From Vandiemenella viatica (lineage: Eukaryota > Arthropoda > Insecta > Orthoptera > Morabidae), in contig CM061918.1 of the NCBI GenBank assembly GCA_031002005.1, positions 62,282,531 through 62,346,530 on the forward strand: a stretch of DNA of 64,000 bases, written 5' to 3'. A program made the position numbers and the translations under genes. This document shows positions 22,697-32,914 of the stretch, piece by piece. The notes below the pieces were generated by a model, which made no database searches, was not told the origin of the DNA, and worked only from the letters and a program-made list of their open reading frames with translations. Position 1 is the first letter of the stretch. Each line of letters starts with the position of its first letter.

Positions 22697-22914
22697 TAGC
22701 CGGCCTCGGTAGCGTAGGGGCTAGAGCACGTGCTAAAGGTCGCCGGTTCGAGTCCGGCCGCGGGCAATGGTGTTTAAGTGTTGTGTCTGTGAATTTAATG
22801 TCCGTCCTGTGGAGATACTGAAAGCTCTGAGTGACATAATTACTATCGAGTTGGCTGTATGGCCTCAGATGTCGAAAGCCATGTGTGTGTGTGTGTGTGG
22901 GGGGGGGGGGGGGG
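22697..22914 (+). mobile_element. SINE family D, copy 3, with GT/G microsatellite tail
   Basis: The head CCGGCCTCGGTAGCGTAGGG and B box GGTTCGAGTCCGGCC are intact. The body reads GTGTTTAAGTGTTGTGTCTG, and the tail TGGCCTCAGATGTCGAAAGC is followed by a (GT)n then a run of about 16 G (22880-22914). Confidence 0.85.
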
Positions 22915-24890
22915 ACGTGCAGTTAGTTTACAGCATTTGCGTGACATATCTAATTTCTACCACCCACCTGCAATGAAGCAATGGGAACATATTTGGTCCT
23001 GATTTATTCTCTCTTGTTGAGTGAAACTAATTTGCTAGTCCGCTTATTTCATTGCTCGGTCGGGATTTTCTTGAAAACGCGGTTGATAGAATACTGCATC
23101 TCGTTCTCTCTCATTCTTTCCGCCGCGGGAGTACCATTACTGTAACCTGCGATAAACTTGGCCTTACATTGGGTGGCGCTGACCATTGCATGCACCTTGT
23201 TAACGTCAGCTGGTGTGAGTTCCGGCACGTAGGACGTGGAATCTGGGGAACGCAGACGGAAGCAGTGTGGCTGGTGATTGACTCATTGGCAGTGCGTGAG
23301 CGTTGCAGCTTTCTCCGCACTGCTCGTTGCCTCAGCGGATTGTGTCACGGCGCGTCCTAACAAGTAGTGTTTAGCCCGCACCGAGGCCGACAGATGCTGG
23401 GCCATACCTAGGATCAATCTCACTCACACTCAACAGGTGTCAGGAAGAAATGATCATAGCAACCGCTCTACTGGTTTCATACATTCCTCCAGATGTTACC
23501 ATCCTGGGCTAATCTCGTGATCTAAACATGTCCTCTTTTACTAACGTCACACATACTAATTATTGTCTTCCTCTAAAGTTCTTGCATTTAACTGAAAATT
23601 AATCAATTCTGTTTGCCTTAAAATGTGATACGTCATCCTAGCTCTTATTTCTCAACCATCATTTCGTAAGTAACTTCATTTCGTATTGTTCTACAGCATT
23701 ATATTTAAAATTCTTCAATTCTTCTTCTTTCTGGTATTCCTGGAGTCGAAACGTCACTTCCATAAACTGCTGTACATCGATAATTTATAACCTGTACCCA
23801 TAATCTGTGTACCACACCAGAATATGTGGCGAAACACACGAAATGGATTTCTGAAAAAAAAATTTGCTTTTTCACGAATTACATGTCGCAGATTTTGAGT
23901 AGTTTATGCTTTAGGTATAAATGTTTGTCTCTATCCATACACTCTTAATCGATCTTAGTATTTTAGTAATTGAAAACTCAGATCTCCATAGATCCTTAAG
24001 CGATTGAGACTTCTTAACCTATTTTTAGCTTCTTTTTTTTGTTATGTTTATACTGGTGTGCAATAAACGTGATTAACGATGATTAATGTTCTCCATCTAT
24101 CTGCCAATCATATACAATTGTGTTTGGTGTTAATGTGCTTTCGAAATACATACTTGTAAGTGCACATTATGTACCACATCAACATTTAGGAAGATGCTTA
24201 TGGTTATCACCTAAAACATGTAAAGTGAACAGGCCAGCTTGCCACCGATAGGCGAAACAGCTTCCAGTCTTACTCCAACGCACTAGGGGTAACTGAAAGT
24301 TTCGACAATTTTCGAAAAGGAAACGACTCTAGAAGTGAAACTTCTTTATATTTTTATTTTTCCTATATATTTTTTTTGCCTGTGTGTTTTTAAAATGTTT
24401 TTGATGTATCTTTTCCACTTGACGAACGATAGTATGTTTCTTTTGTACCATAAATAGGCCATGTCTATTTATAAAGAAATTTTTGTGTGTACTGGCATGT
24501 TTGTAATGTGGATATTAACTGACTAAGGAATTACATTGAAGCAGTGTAAATCGACTAATCACTTGCTGCTACTCTATTAATGACGATCACACAAAATTTC
24601 AGGAATACAGAAATGAAACAGATGTGGGTGCTCGTAAAGTGTACATACTTAGAGTGTTGTTAGTGGAGTAATAACAGTAGAACTCAGTTGCCTGGCTGGC
24701 TGGACGTCTCGAAGTTTCATAACAGCTCGCCTGCTCTTCGCTCCAAAGTGGGTCGCCGCTACCTCTCGGCCTCCTGTTTGCTAAACGAAAACAAACTAGG
24801 CTCGGCTACGTCCACTGAGAGAACGAGTCCTAGCTATTTCTCAAAACTAATGGCGCCGAAAAAAAAGGAAAGGTCTTCCACTCTCTAAGC
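22915..24890. other. Unassigned stretch with one hammerhead-like hairpin
   Basis: At 23805-23838 (+ strand) CTGTGTA is followed by CCACA, a loop, TGTGG and CGAAAC, a degenerate version of the hammerhead-like order seen at 18.1 kb. Otherwise no recognised gene or repeat. A GC-richer patch lies at about 23100-23400. Confidence 0.3.
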
Positions 24891-24899
24891 GTAACCCAC

Positions 24900-25076
24900 C
24901 AGCATTCAAGAGCCACTTCATTGTACTGGGGAGGTACAGCGATACAGGTCGTCCTCATGGTGGATTTTACGCGTTTTCCACAATCACATAGGCAAATGCT
25001 GGAACGGTTCCCAATCTCCGCTCTATAAACTACATAATACAGAACATAGGTTACATGTTTAGCAAACAAAATAGGG
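24900..25076 (+). mobile_element. SINE family C, copy 1 (interrupted)
   Basis: Body motifs are shared with 26540-26715 and 48725-48910: GGTCGTCCTCATGG, TTTTCCACAATCAC, GGCAAATGCTGGAACGGT and the tail ACAGAACATAGGTTACATG with AGCAAACAAAAT. A tRNA-like head is weak. The tail is cut by SINE B at 25077. Confidence 0.65.
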
Positions 25077-25350
25077 CGATCTGGTGGCACAGTGGCTAAA
25101 GCGTCTGATTACAGCGCGAAAGGTCTCCGGTTCGTATCACGACCTCGACTGGAATTTTGGAAGTTCCTTAACCCGACCTTCACCTCTGGCACAGCTTGCT
25201 GTGTAATGTGAAGTACGCCAGCACGCTTCCGTGGTTCGGACTCCACGTTGAGCTGTAGGATCTCTATACTCGGTAGAATTACTGGGCTAGGTTGAGGTGG
25301 CTTCGAAAGAGGCGGATTGCGCAGCCAATAAAAATCTATGTCACTGCAAC
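25077..25350 (+). mobile_element. SINE family B, copy 2
   Basis: The head AGGGCGATCTGGTGGCACAG, a mutated B box (GGTTCGTATC), the body AATGTGAAGTACGCCAGCAC and CCACGTTGAGCTGTAGG, and an end near the AATAAAAATC block. It sits between the two halves of the SINE C tail. Confidence 0.75.
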
Positions 25351-26280
25351 TACACGAGCGGTTTACAAGCAAAATGTAAACTTATCAACAGAACATACAG
25401 GGTGTTACAAAAAGGTACGGCCAAACTTTCAGGAAACATTCCTCACACACAAACAAAGAAAATATCTTATGTGACATGTATCCGGAAACGCTTACTTTCC
25501 ATGTTAGAGCTCATTTTATTACTTCTCTTCAAATCACTTTAAACATGGAATGGAAACACACAGCAACAGAACGTACCAGCGTGACTTCAAACACTTTGTT
25601 ACAGGAAATGTTCAAAATGTCCTCCGTTAGCGAGGATACATGCATCCACCCTCCGTCGCATGGAATCCCTGATGCGCTTATGCAGCCCTGGAGAATGGCG
25701 TATTGTATCACAGCCGTCCACAATATGAGCTCTAACATGGAAAGTAAGCGTTTCCGGACACATGTCCACATAACATATTTTCTTTGTTTGTGTGTGAGGA
25801 ATGTTTCCTGAAAGTTTGGCCGTACCTTTTTGTAACACCCTGTATATTACACATTTTACAAACAATCTCTAAGCCTGCAGAACATACGACATTCGTTTCA
25901 CACACCAAATGAGCACTTAGCATACAGAACAGAGGTAAGGCGTTTTACAAAAAGAATTGGCACTTATCACACAGAAAATACGTTACACGTTTCACAAACA
26001 AAATATGTACTTAGCATGCAAACCATAGGTTACACGTTTAACAAGTAAAATTTACACTTAGCCTACAGAACATACGCCACATGTTCCACAAATCAAATGT
26101 GCACGTAGCATACAGAACATAGGCAAACCAAATGTGCACATAGCCTACAGAACATAGGTAAGGCGTTTTACAAACAGAATTAGCACTTAGCTTACAGAAA
26201 ATACGTTACAATTTTCACGAACCAAATGTGCAGTTAGCATACAGAATATAGATTACACGTTTGATAAACAGATGTCGATA
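25351..26280 (+). repeat. Tandem array related to the SINE C tail
   Basis: Units of about 45-50 bp repeat the motifs CACTTAGCATACAGAACATA, GGTTACACG and TTTCACAAACAAAATGTG, roughly nine diverged copies. The unit equals the 3' tail of SINE C. The fold-back element 25398-25842 interrupts it. Units are about 75-85 % alike by eye. Confidence 0.75.
25398..25842 (-). mobile_element. Fold-back MITE with transposase C terminus
   Basis: Inverted arms of about 120 bp begin CAGGGTGTTACAAAAAGGTA. TA lies at both sides (25396-25397, 25843-25844). Between the arms, on the minus strand, lies a transposase C-terminal remnant with GCDTIRHSPGLHKRIRDSM and CILANGGHFEHFL, typical of Tc1/mariner-type proteins. 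The arm length suggests that one end was copied in inverse orientation onto the other. Confidence 0.85.
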
Positions 26281-26539
26281 CTTATTTCCTCCACTATGTT
26301 AGTGGTGCTGGAAGATAGGGGCAATGCCATCATGAGGTCTCCGGATCAACGAAACAAACAGAATCGCTTTAAAACTAAGTTGTTTGTCGTTGTCATTTGG
26401 TTACGGCCAAATATGTAGAGAAGTATAAATATCGCCCTATTGCTGTTCTGCTATAGGTGTGTAGTAATTAAAATGTCTATGAAAGCTTTAACAACTTATT
26501 TCCCCTATAAAGCTATTTCTAACTCTACCATTATTAATA

Positions 26540-26715
26540 CTACTACCTACCTTTGTGGCTCAGTGCGTTGAGGTACAATCGAACCAGGTTCGAATCTTGG
26601 TCCCCGCGCACGGGTCATCCTGACTACGATTGCAACCCACAATCTAGGCGAATGCTTCAACAGACCCAAATCTCCGCATTTCACAAACAAAAATACACTT
26701 ATTATACAGAACACA
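26540..26715 (+). mobile_element. SINE family C, copy 2
   Basis: The head TGTGGCTCAGTGCGTTGAGG and B box GGTTCGAATCTTGG are followed by GGTCATCCTGACTACGATTG and the tail TTTCACAAACAAAAATACAC with TATACAGAACACA. Confidence 0.7.
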
Positions 26716-26815
26716 AAAAGATACGTGTTTCGCCGGGTCTAACAAACCCGTTTACAATTTGGACAGGTGTCAAGTCCTTCCCCCTCTCTCAATGTTCACA
26801 CGTGGTTGGTCCTTA

Positions 26816-27142
26816 GGGGACATCCATAAATTACGTGAGGTGTTTTTCCGGACCCCCCCCCCCCCTCTGGTGAGATCTGGTCTGGTCCGTGACACCCCCC
26901 CCCCATAGTAATCGCCCTCGAAACTTTTGGAAACTTTTTTTTTTAAGGTCACAACCCCACTTTTATACGAAATACCCCCTAAATCGACTATCGCGCAATT
27001 TGTAGACCTTTTTTTTTACAGTAGAAACAATTTTTCGCAAAACCTCACGTGAGATTTCCATAGACCCTCCCTCTTTGGTGAGATTTCGTCGGACCCTCCC
27101 CCCCCCCCTGTATTTTACCTCACGTAATTTATGGTTGACCCC
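26816..27142. mobile_element. GC-rich MITE family X, copy 2
   Basis: The ends GGGGACATCCATAAATTACG and CGTAATTTATGG...ACCCC are inverted. TTA occurs on both sides (26813-26815 and 27143-27145). The interior contains CTCACGTGAGATTTCCATAG and several C runs. Confidence 0.8.
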
Positions 27143-27600
27143 TTAGCTGGTCGCATGGAGGGGTGGGTGGTTGGGGAATAAGTATGAAAACTACTACTAT
27201 TTTCGCTGGCAATGTTACATTTGGTCGTTGAGTCTGTTTGTCAACTTTGCTCCAAACGTATGCTCCTTTGGTATAGGCGTCTTTTTGAGCCATCCAGACT
27301 ATCAGGAGTTGAACTGGAATACCTAGAGCGGTCTAGCAGTGGCTCTGAGGATGACCATTTCCGTAAAAGCAGAGACTCTTCCGGCGGAAAAAAAAGTAAT
27401 AAATAGAGTTCAGTAGGAAGGAACGGAATTAATGAAGGACGTCATCCAGATTTCGGACTTCCATGTTTTCCCGGGAATCACTGCAGGTACTTACTTTGCT
27501 TTCCGTGTCCAGAAACGCACCAACTTTCAGCAGCATTGTCCTTTGATAAACAAATGAAGTCCTCTTGATTCCCAGGTATGTGTCTAATAAGAAGGTCGGG
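27143..27600. other. Unassigned stretch
   Basis: No recognised feature; a fragment resembling the SINE A body (CACTGCAGGT after TTTTCCCGGGAAT) is visible near 27460-27490 but too short to call. Confidence 0.3.
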
Positions 27601-27603
27601 TTA

Positions 27604-28240
27604 CTACAATACCTCCTCGCTCCAGTATTCAGCGGCTTTCACAGCGTTGTCCTTTGGCAAGATTAAATCCTGCTGATTCACAGGTTCGTCTAAGAGTGGA
27701 CACAGGAGCAGGTGATCTTGTGTCTGCATTGCTCCATATTCGCATGTGTCGTCCTCTATATAGCCCCATTTCTTCAGGTTGCTCTTGCATTTAGAGACTC
27801 CTGCCCTGAGGCGATTAAGTGGTTTGCCTGTGCTATACCTTAAATTATGTCCCCCAAGGTAGTTCATCCCTAGGCTCGTGATTATGCCAGAGCTTAATTC
27901 GTCTACTCTCTGGTGTAGTTGATAGAGATGTCGTTCTCTTGAGGAAACTCATTCTGGACCTCAGTAGTTGTGGGATGGTAGCGTGATTATGTAGTGGGTG
28001 CTGAGAGACTTCTAACTGCGTCTTTTTCCCTTTTTCTATGGCTACTGTTCTTCTGGTTTGTGGTGACGCTATACCCGCTAATTGATGTACCGTGGTTAGA
28101 GGTCAGTCTCACACATCCAGTAACGATTCTAGCTGTCTCGTTTAGAGCAATGTCCACTTGTTTTGAATGAGTCGATGCTTCCCACACTGGCGATGCTTAT
28201 TGTCCTGCTGCAAAGCATAGAGCCATAGCCGTTGTTCTTA
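27604..28240 (-). pseudogene. Jockey-type LINE reverse-transcriptase C-terminal remnant
   Basis: Reading on the minus strand, 28187-27987 has SKQVDIALNETARIVTGC, the conserved post-RT motif. 27867-27604 has LNRLRAGVSKCKSNLKKWG, then a Cys/His knuckle (CEYGAMQTQDHLLLCPL). Stops and frame changes lie between. 5'-truncated. Confidence 0.75.
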
Positions 28241-28865
28241 ATATTTCAGGATGAGCTCCGCATGATGTACCAGTTGCTTTAACACTTTAGTGCGCCCTAG
28301 TGGTAGAAGGATTGGACGTCAGAAGAAGTTGCCCAGGGTACGCCCGATTGCTTTATCTCGAATAGATTGCAATCTTCGCGGATGCTCCTTCTATGTGTCC
28401 CATCACTGCAGGTGGATTTGGGGATGGTTGCCTCAACATTCGTGTGCCGATTTCATTACCAGTCCTTCCCCACAACTGTCCCCGTCGTTGCACAGTGAAC
28501 TGGACGCTTCAGCTTCATGTTTTACATGGCGTCGTACTGGGGGAGGGATGACGAGTGACAGCTCGCTGCCGATGTTGTGTGTGGTGGGCTGAGCAGGTGG
28601 GCGGGTCGCCCAATCCGCTTGGAATGTGAAACCTGGCCGTACCCTCCACTTTCGCTGCCACGCGAGGAGGCTGGGAACCACACCGTCTCACGGATCTCGA
28701 CGCAGATTTGTTCAAACTGAAAAATTACTTATTTCCTATCCGAAATTGGCTTTAGAAGGTATGCATAAGTTATAATGAGTCTTCGAAAAAAATCAAAATT
28801 TTCGAAAATTTATTATTTGATTCATAAAATTCTCTTCTCCGGTGGTGGAAGAAATTTTCATCCCA
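28241..28865. other. Unassigned GC-richer stretch
   Basis: Open frames exist on both strands between 28290 and 28715, but none shows a motif I know. It may be further LINE or other repeat sequence. Confidence 0.3.
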
Positions 28866-29144
28866 GGGGGCGTCCATTAATTACGTAAGGTGAAATGGCA
28901 GGGGAGGGTGGGTTCGGCGAAACATCATGAAACCTCATCAAGGGGAAGGGGGGCCAACGGAAATCTCACCCCCTTGTAAGCATGAGAGCAAAAAAAAAGG
29001 TTTCAAAAAATTACGAGGTGGATTAGCAGGGGGAGGGGTCTCCTTCAAAATCTCACATCATTTTAGAGGGGGAGGGGTCCGACCAGAGAGACGGGGGGTC
29101 CTGAATTCCGGAAAAAACACCTCACGTAATTAATGGACACCCCC
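28866..29144. mobile_element. GC-rich MITE family X, copy 3
   Basis: Inverted ends GGGGGCGTCCATTAATTACG and CACGTAATTAATGGACACCC. Flanking trinucleotides are CCA and TCA, a possible decayed duplication. Compared with copies 1 and 2 the interior is in the opposite orientation (G runs on the + strand). Confidence 0.75.
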
Positions 29145-29149
29145 TCAGG

Positions 29150-29500
29150 ATTTGGCGGCAAGGTTGGAAAGGAGGTGGCGTACATGTCATAATCAGCAAA
29201 TTGTGCTCCAAAGCCCTGCTTTAAATCCCAAACCTCTCCACGGTGCGTGTGGGACATACGACACTGTCGATGATAGGACGGGGACGTCAAATTCGGCGAC
29301 AGCTGGTGTCTTTCGGAAGATTAGGCCTGAATGGAGCAGCTCCGGATTTCGCCCCCTCCCTTCTCCCACGTTTCGTTCATTCACAACTCAAACTAGAAAC
29401 TACATTAAACATACACTCATCACAGTCAGCATGTAAAACACGCGTATATACTTCAGTCACTGGGCAAGGCAATGGGAAACAACCCTAGTTTAAATTTTCC
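29150..29500 (+). repeat. Dispersed repeat sharing a block with 43.7 kb
   Basis: The block ACACTGTCGATGATAGGACG, then GGGACGTCAAATTCGGC (29260-29300), matches ACACTGTCGATGATAAATCG, then GGGAAGTAAAACTTGGC, at about 43702-43750. It resembles the 3' half of a SINE, but no promoter boxes are evident in either copy. Confidence 0.4.
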
Positions 29501-29637
29501 AAGAAAACAGTATCCAACAACCTACAGGGTGACGAGAAAAAGAGTGAGAAATTCTCTATCTAATGATTAGGGCCCGGATATATATGCACGTAAAACATCT
29601 AATATATGCATGCAAATATGCACAAAAAAGTCCTAAA

Positions 29638-29745
29638 ATATGCACTAACAATTAAAGAATATGCACTAACAATTAACGAATCTACACTAACAATTAACGA
29701 ATATACACTAACAATTAACGAACATGGACTAACTATTAAAGAATA
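29638..29745. repeat. 21-bp minisatellite inside the hAT end
   Basis: About five units of ATGCACTAACAATTAAMGAAT in tandem, next to the left end. Similar ATGCACTAAC motifs recur singly near the right end (about 31910). It may be part of the subterminal binding region. Confidence 0.8.
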
Positions 29746-29794
29746 TACAGTTATCAAATGATTTATTTTATGTCAACTCACTGATATACACGTT

Positions 29795-31254
29795 TCATTC
29801 CTTACAAAATGATGAATCACAATATGTTACCAACAGTTTTTCAATGTTTTCAGGGGTCAAAGATTTTCTGTTGTCAGACAAAATTAGTTTATAAGCCGAA
29901 AATGATCGTTCCACGTCAACGGACGTTATTGGGCAATACTTGTACGATGGTGCTGACTGTTCGGAACATTCATCTGGCAAAGATTGTGTGGTTCCACTTA
30001 AATACGTATTAATTGATTGAATCTTTTGCAGACCTGGGTTTGAGTCTAACACCCTGCTGAGTTTAGATTTAACTTTTTCTCCAATTTCACCAGGGACGGC
30101 ATTTAAAGAAGAAATTGTTTTGTGAAGCAACTGAATAGACTCGTGAAGGGGTGCACCGCTAGTTTCTAGACCCTTAATAGCATTAGAAAGTGACGAATAG
30201 TGTACATGGATGAAATTGATATCTCGATATACAGTATCACAATCAAATGCGCACTTTGCTTCACGAACACACGCAGCACGATCGTCATGACCAATACTTG
30301 TAACCACATCTTTCACTTGATGAAAGTTCTCCTGGTAGAACAGCACTGCAGACAACCAAGTTCCCCATCTAGTGAGAACAGGTTCCGGTGGAAGAGGAAC
30401 CTCAGGCAGACGATCCTTATAAAACTGTACACGCGCTGGTGCTTTTAGGAACACTTTTTTCCCACTTGAAATTACTTTGTTAACTGAAGGAAATAGAGAA
30501 CGTATCTCTTCTGCAATGCGATGTAATCCATGCGCCAAACATGTAACATGGATCAGATTGGGGAAAAACACTCGAAGCGACTGACCAGCTTTTAACATAT
30601 ATGAAGCTGCGTCTGTGATTAAAACACGCACCTTGTAACAATCACTCTCCGATTCAGTAGGCCACAGAAGTCGCAGGGAATCGTTTATAAATCTTGCAAT
30701 TGTACTGTGGTTGGTTTTCTCTAACACTTTGGTTGAAAGTAAATGTGGTTTTCCGGGTTCTTCTTGACATAGTTTGCCCACTATAAAGTTCGCTACGTAT
30801 CGGCCACATGAATCGGTTGTTTCATCTACCGATATCCAGACACAGTTCCCTCCTATGTCAGACCGAATTGAATCCAGGACAGAATCGTGTAGAGAGAGCA
30901 AATAATTTTTCCTGAGGGTGGATTCATCCGGTATCCTTTGATTAACACAATACTTTTGAAGAAATGCTCGTAGATCTGGATTATTCAATTTATGCAGCGG
31001 GATATTGCTGCATACAAAAGCCTTACACAGGTCAGCACCTGAGTTAAAAGTAGCTGTTGCGTGTTCCTATTCTTTTCTTTTGACCTGAGATGTACAGCTG
31101 TTTTAGAATGCTGTTCAAGTTGAAATTTTTTCTCACATTTTATATTCTTCTCACATACTTGACAGTACACAACTTCACCGTCACTAGAATAGTCACTGTT
31201 GCCTGAAATCCACTGCTTAATTAAAACTGATCTTGTGCATTTTTCTTTAGGCAT
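29795..31254 (-). pseudogene. hAT transposase (CGGBP1-like group), one frameshift
   Basis: The first part (31254-about 31050) begins MPKEKCTRSVLIKQWI and has a BED-like C2H2 finger (YCQVCEKNIKCEKKFQLEQH). The second part (30988-29795, 397 codons) has the catalytic region [28 protein letters not shown] and the hAT dimerisation block [20 protein letters not shown] near the C terminus. A single indel near 31045-31050 separates the frames; the shifted frame reads on through the junction ([20 protein letters not shown]). Otherwise there are no stops, so the copy is young. The link to the CGGBP1-like hAT group is from the finger-plus-hAT layout and sequence feel. Confidence 0.9.
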
Positions 31255-31975
31255 TTTTGGAGTCAGATTAAAGAAACTTAATCTTAGCACACGAACACTC
31301 CTGTCAACACAAACTTTGAGAGGCTACTGTTTTTGGAAAGGAATGTACACGTCCCTTTAAAAGTACGAATCCCTCAGGTCTGGAAGCCAGGAATCTGTTC
31401 TCAGGAAAACTGGCTCGTACCGCAATTAGGGGAATATTCCCGAAAAGATTAAAGAAAACCGCTGGCCTTCCCGGTAGTTGTCGCACGAATAAACACACTG
31501 GTAGATAACGAATATTCCAAGTGGGGGTAAATACTTGTGACTGTCGTCTCCTCAAACAAGAATTTGCCGCCTGAGGGAGAATAGAGCTATTCTTTGATTT
31601 TGCCGACCCCACCCGCCCTTCCCGTGAATGTTACCGCTCAGGGCAGTAGAGAAGGTCGCCGCCACACAAATTTTCCATTTGCAGCACCTCCAAACATGTC
31701 ACTGTGTGAGTTTGGATAAGGTAGAAAATTCTCTACATGTGAATGCCAGTACAAAAAAATCCTGTTTACTCCAAGAATTTAACTTACTTGTTGCGGTTGC
31801 CAAGGATGTCCAACATACAGGTACATTAGGCTTTACAGTTTCTTCAGAAGTATCGGATATTCAGTTATGAGATGAAATAAAAGCTAAAATATGCACATAT
31901 CCATAAAATATGCACTAACCCTCAAAATATGCATTTGCATATGCGCATATGCTTTTTTGAAAAATCCGGGCCCTA

Positions 31976-32115
31976 CTAATGATATACGACTAGTTGACCC
32001 GTGCAACCAAGAAACTGTACCCTCCAACCTAAAGGGTGAGGAGAAAAAGAGCGAGAAAAAGAGCGAGAAATTCTCTATAGAAAGACACGGCTAGCTGACC
32101 CGTGCGAATATTTCG
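31976..32115 (-). repeat. Tandem duplicated Helitron 3' ends
   Basis: Two related units lie in tandem. The first is split by the hAT (about 29500-29567 plus 31984-32005) and the second is at about 32006-32115. Both contain GAGAAATTCTCTAT and end near TAGCTGACCCGTGC or TAGTTGACCCGTGC. Read on the minus strand, each ends GCACGGGTCA(G/A)CTAG. The second carries the expected palindrome TGCGAAATATTCGCA just upstream. CTAG with an upstream hairpin is the Helitron 3' signature. Confidence 0.6.
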
Positions 32116-32274
32116 CACAGTATCGTGACCAGTCATCGAATGGTAATATAATAATGTGGAAATAAGTAAAAGCAAGTATTTGTTAACGAATGAGTAGTAA
32201 TAAATATCCTTATATTCAATATGTTTCGTTTTTAAAACATTTAAAAAGTAGATATTTAAAAAATGTAATTTTTT

Positions 32275-32640
32275 TCATACTTCTTTACTACACAAAACTT
32301 TTTTGAAAACAGTGTTAGCAGTTATAATGTTATCATCGTTTACTTTTTGACCTAATGTGTTTTTAACACAAACATAAATGTCACTGAACCTACGAACTCG
32401 TGAAAAAGTCACGCATAAGTGTCCATACGAGAGAACAGGTTCTGCTAAATACAATCCTGCCCTTTGAAGTGTTTGACCCTTTGCTTTATTAATGGTCATA
32501 GCGAAGGCTACTTTTATGGGGAATTGTTTTCTTATCATTTGGAAAAGCACGGTTGGATCGGAGTGTATGAGGTTAATGCCGGGTATGAGCAGTTTTATCG
32601 TAGTGAATGAGTTTAACAGTGATGATGTACTCGCCCAAGT
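32275..32640 (-). pseudogene. Helitron helicase C-terminal fragment
   Basis: The open piece 32550-32275 encodes MIRKQFPIKVAFAMTINKAK and GQTLQRAGLYLAEPVLSYGH, then LCVTFSRVRRFSDIYV. This is the last part of the Pif1-type helicase (motifs V and VI) of Helitron RepHel proteins. It lies upstream, on the minus strand, of the Helitron 3' ends at 32.1 kb, so both probably belong to one truncated element. Confidence 0.8.
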
Positions 32641-32914
32641 GAGTTATCACTAATCTTGAACCATTAATTGCATAATTATTTTCACTCTCGTGAAATTTTT
32701 CAGATGTTATATTGTAGTAGTGTTAAGGGTAATATGAACTAAATTATTGCGCAGTTTCAAATTTCTAAGTTGAATGGCCATCACACACGGACAGTACTGT
32801 GATTCCATACATGTGTGTAACTGTAAAGACGTGGTTAACAATCTGGATGATGAAGGGAAAAATACTGGAAATATCTCCCTTTCAATAAGGTGTTTGAGGG
32901 AGGCAAGTTAGAAT

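Larger units (their letters stand above)
29568..31975 (-). mobile_element. hAT transposon, almost complete
   Basis: The ends TAGGGCCCGGAT (left) and the complementary ATCCGGGCCCTA (right) are flanked by identical CTAATGAT octamers (29560-29567 and 31976-31983). It is 2408 bp long with one transposase gene on the minus strand and AT-rich subterminal regions full of ATGCAT/ATATGCAC motifs, possible transposase binding sites. It is inserted in a tandemly duplicated Helitron end. Confidence 0.95.

Noticed and set aside
25850..26280. CRISPR-like array
   Set aside because: Units are diverged tandem repeats without unique spacers, in a eukaryotic context.
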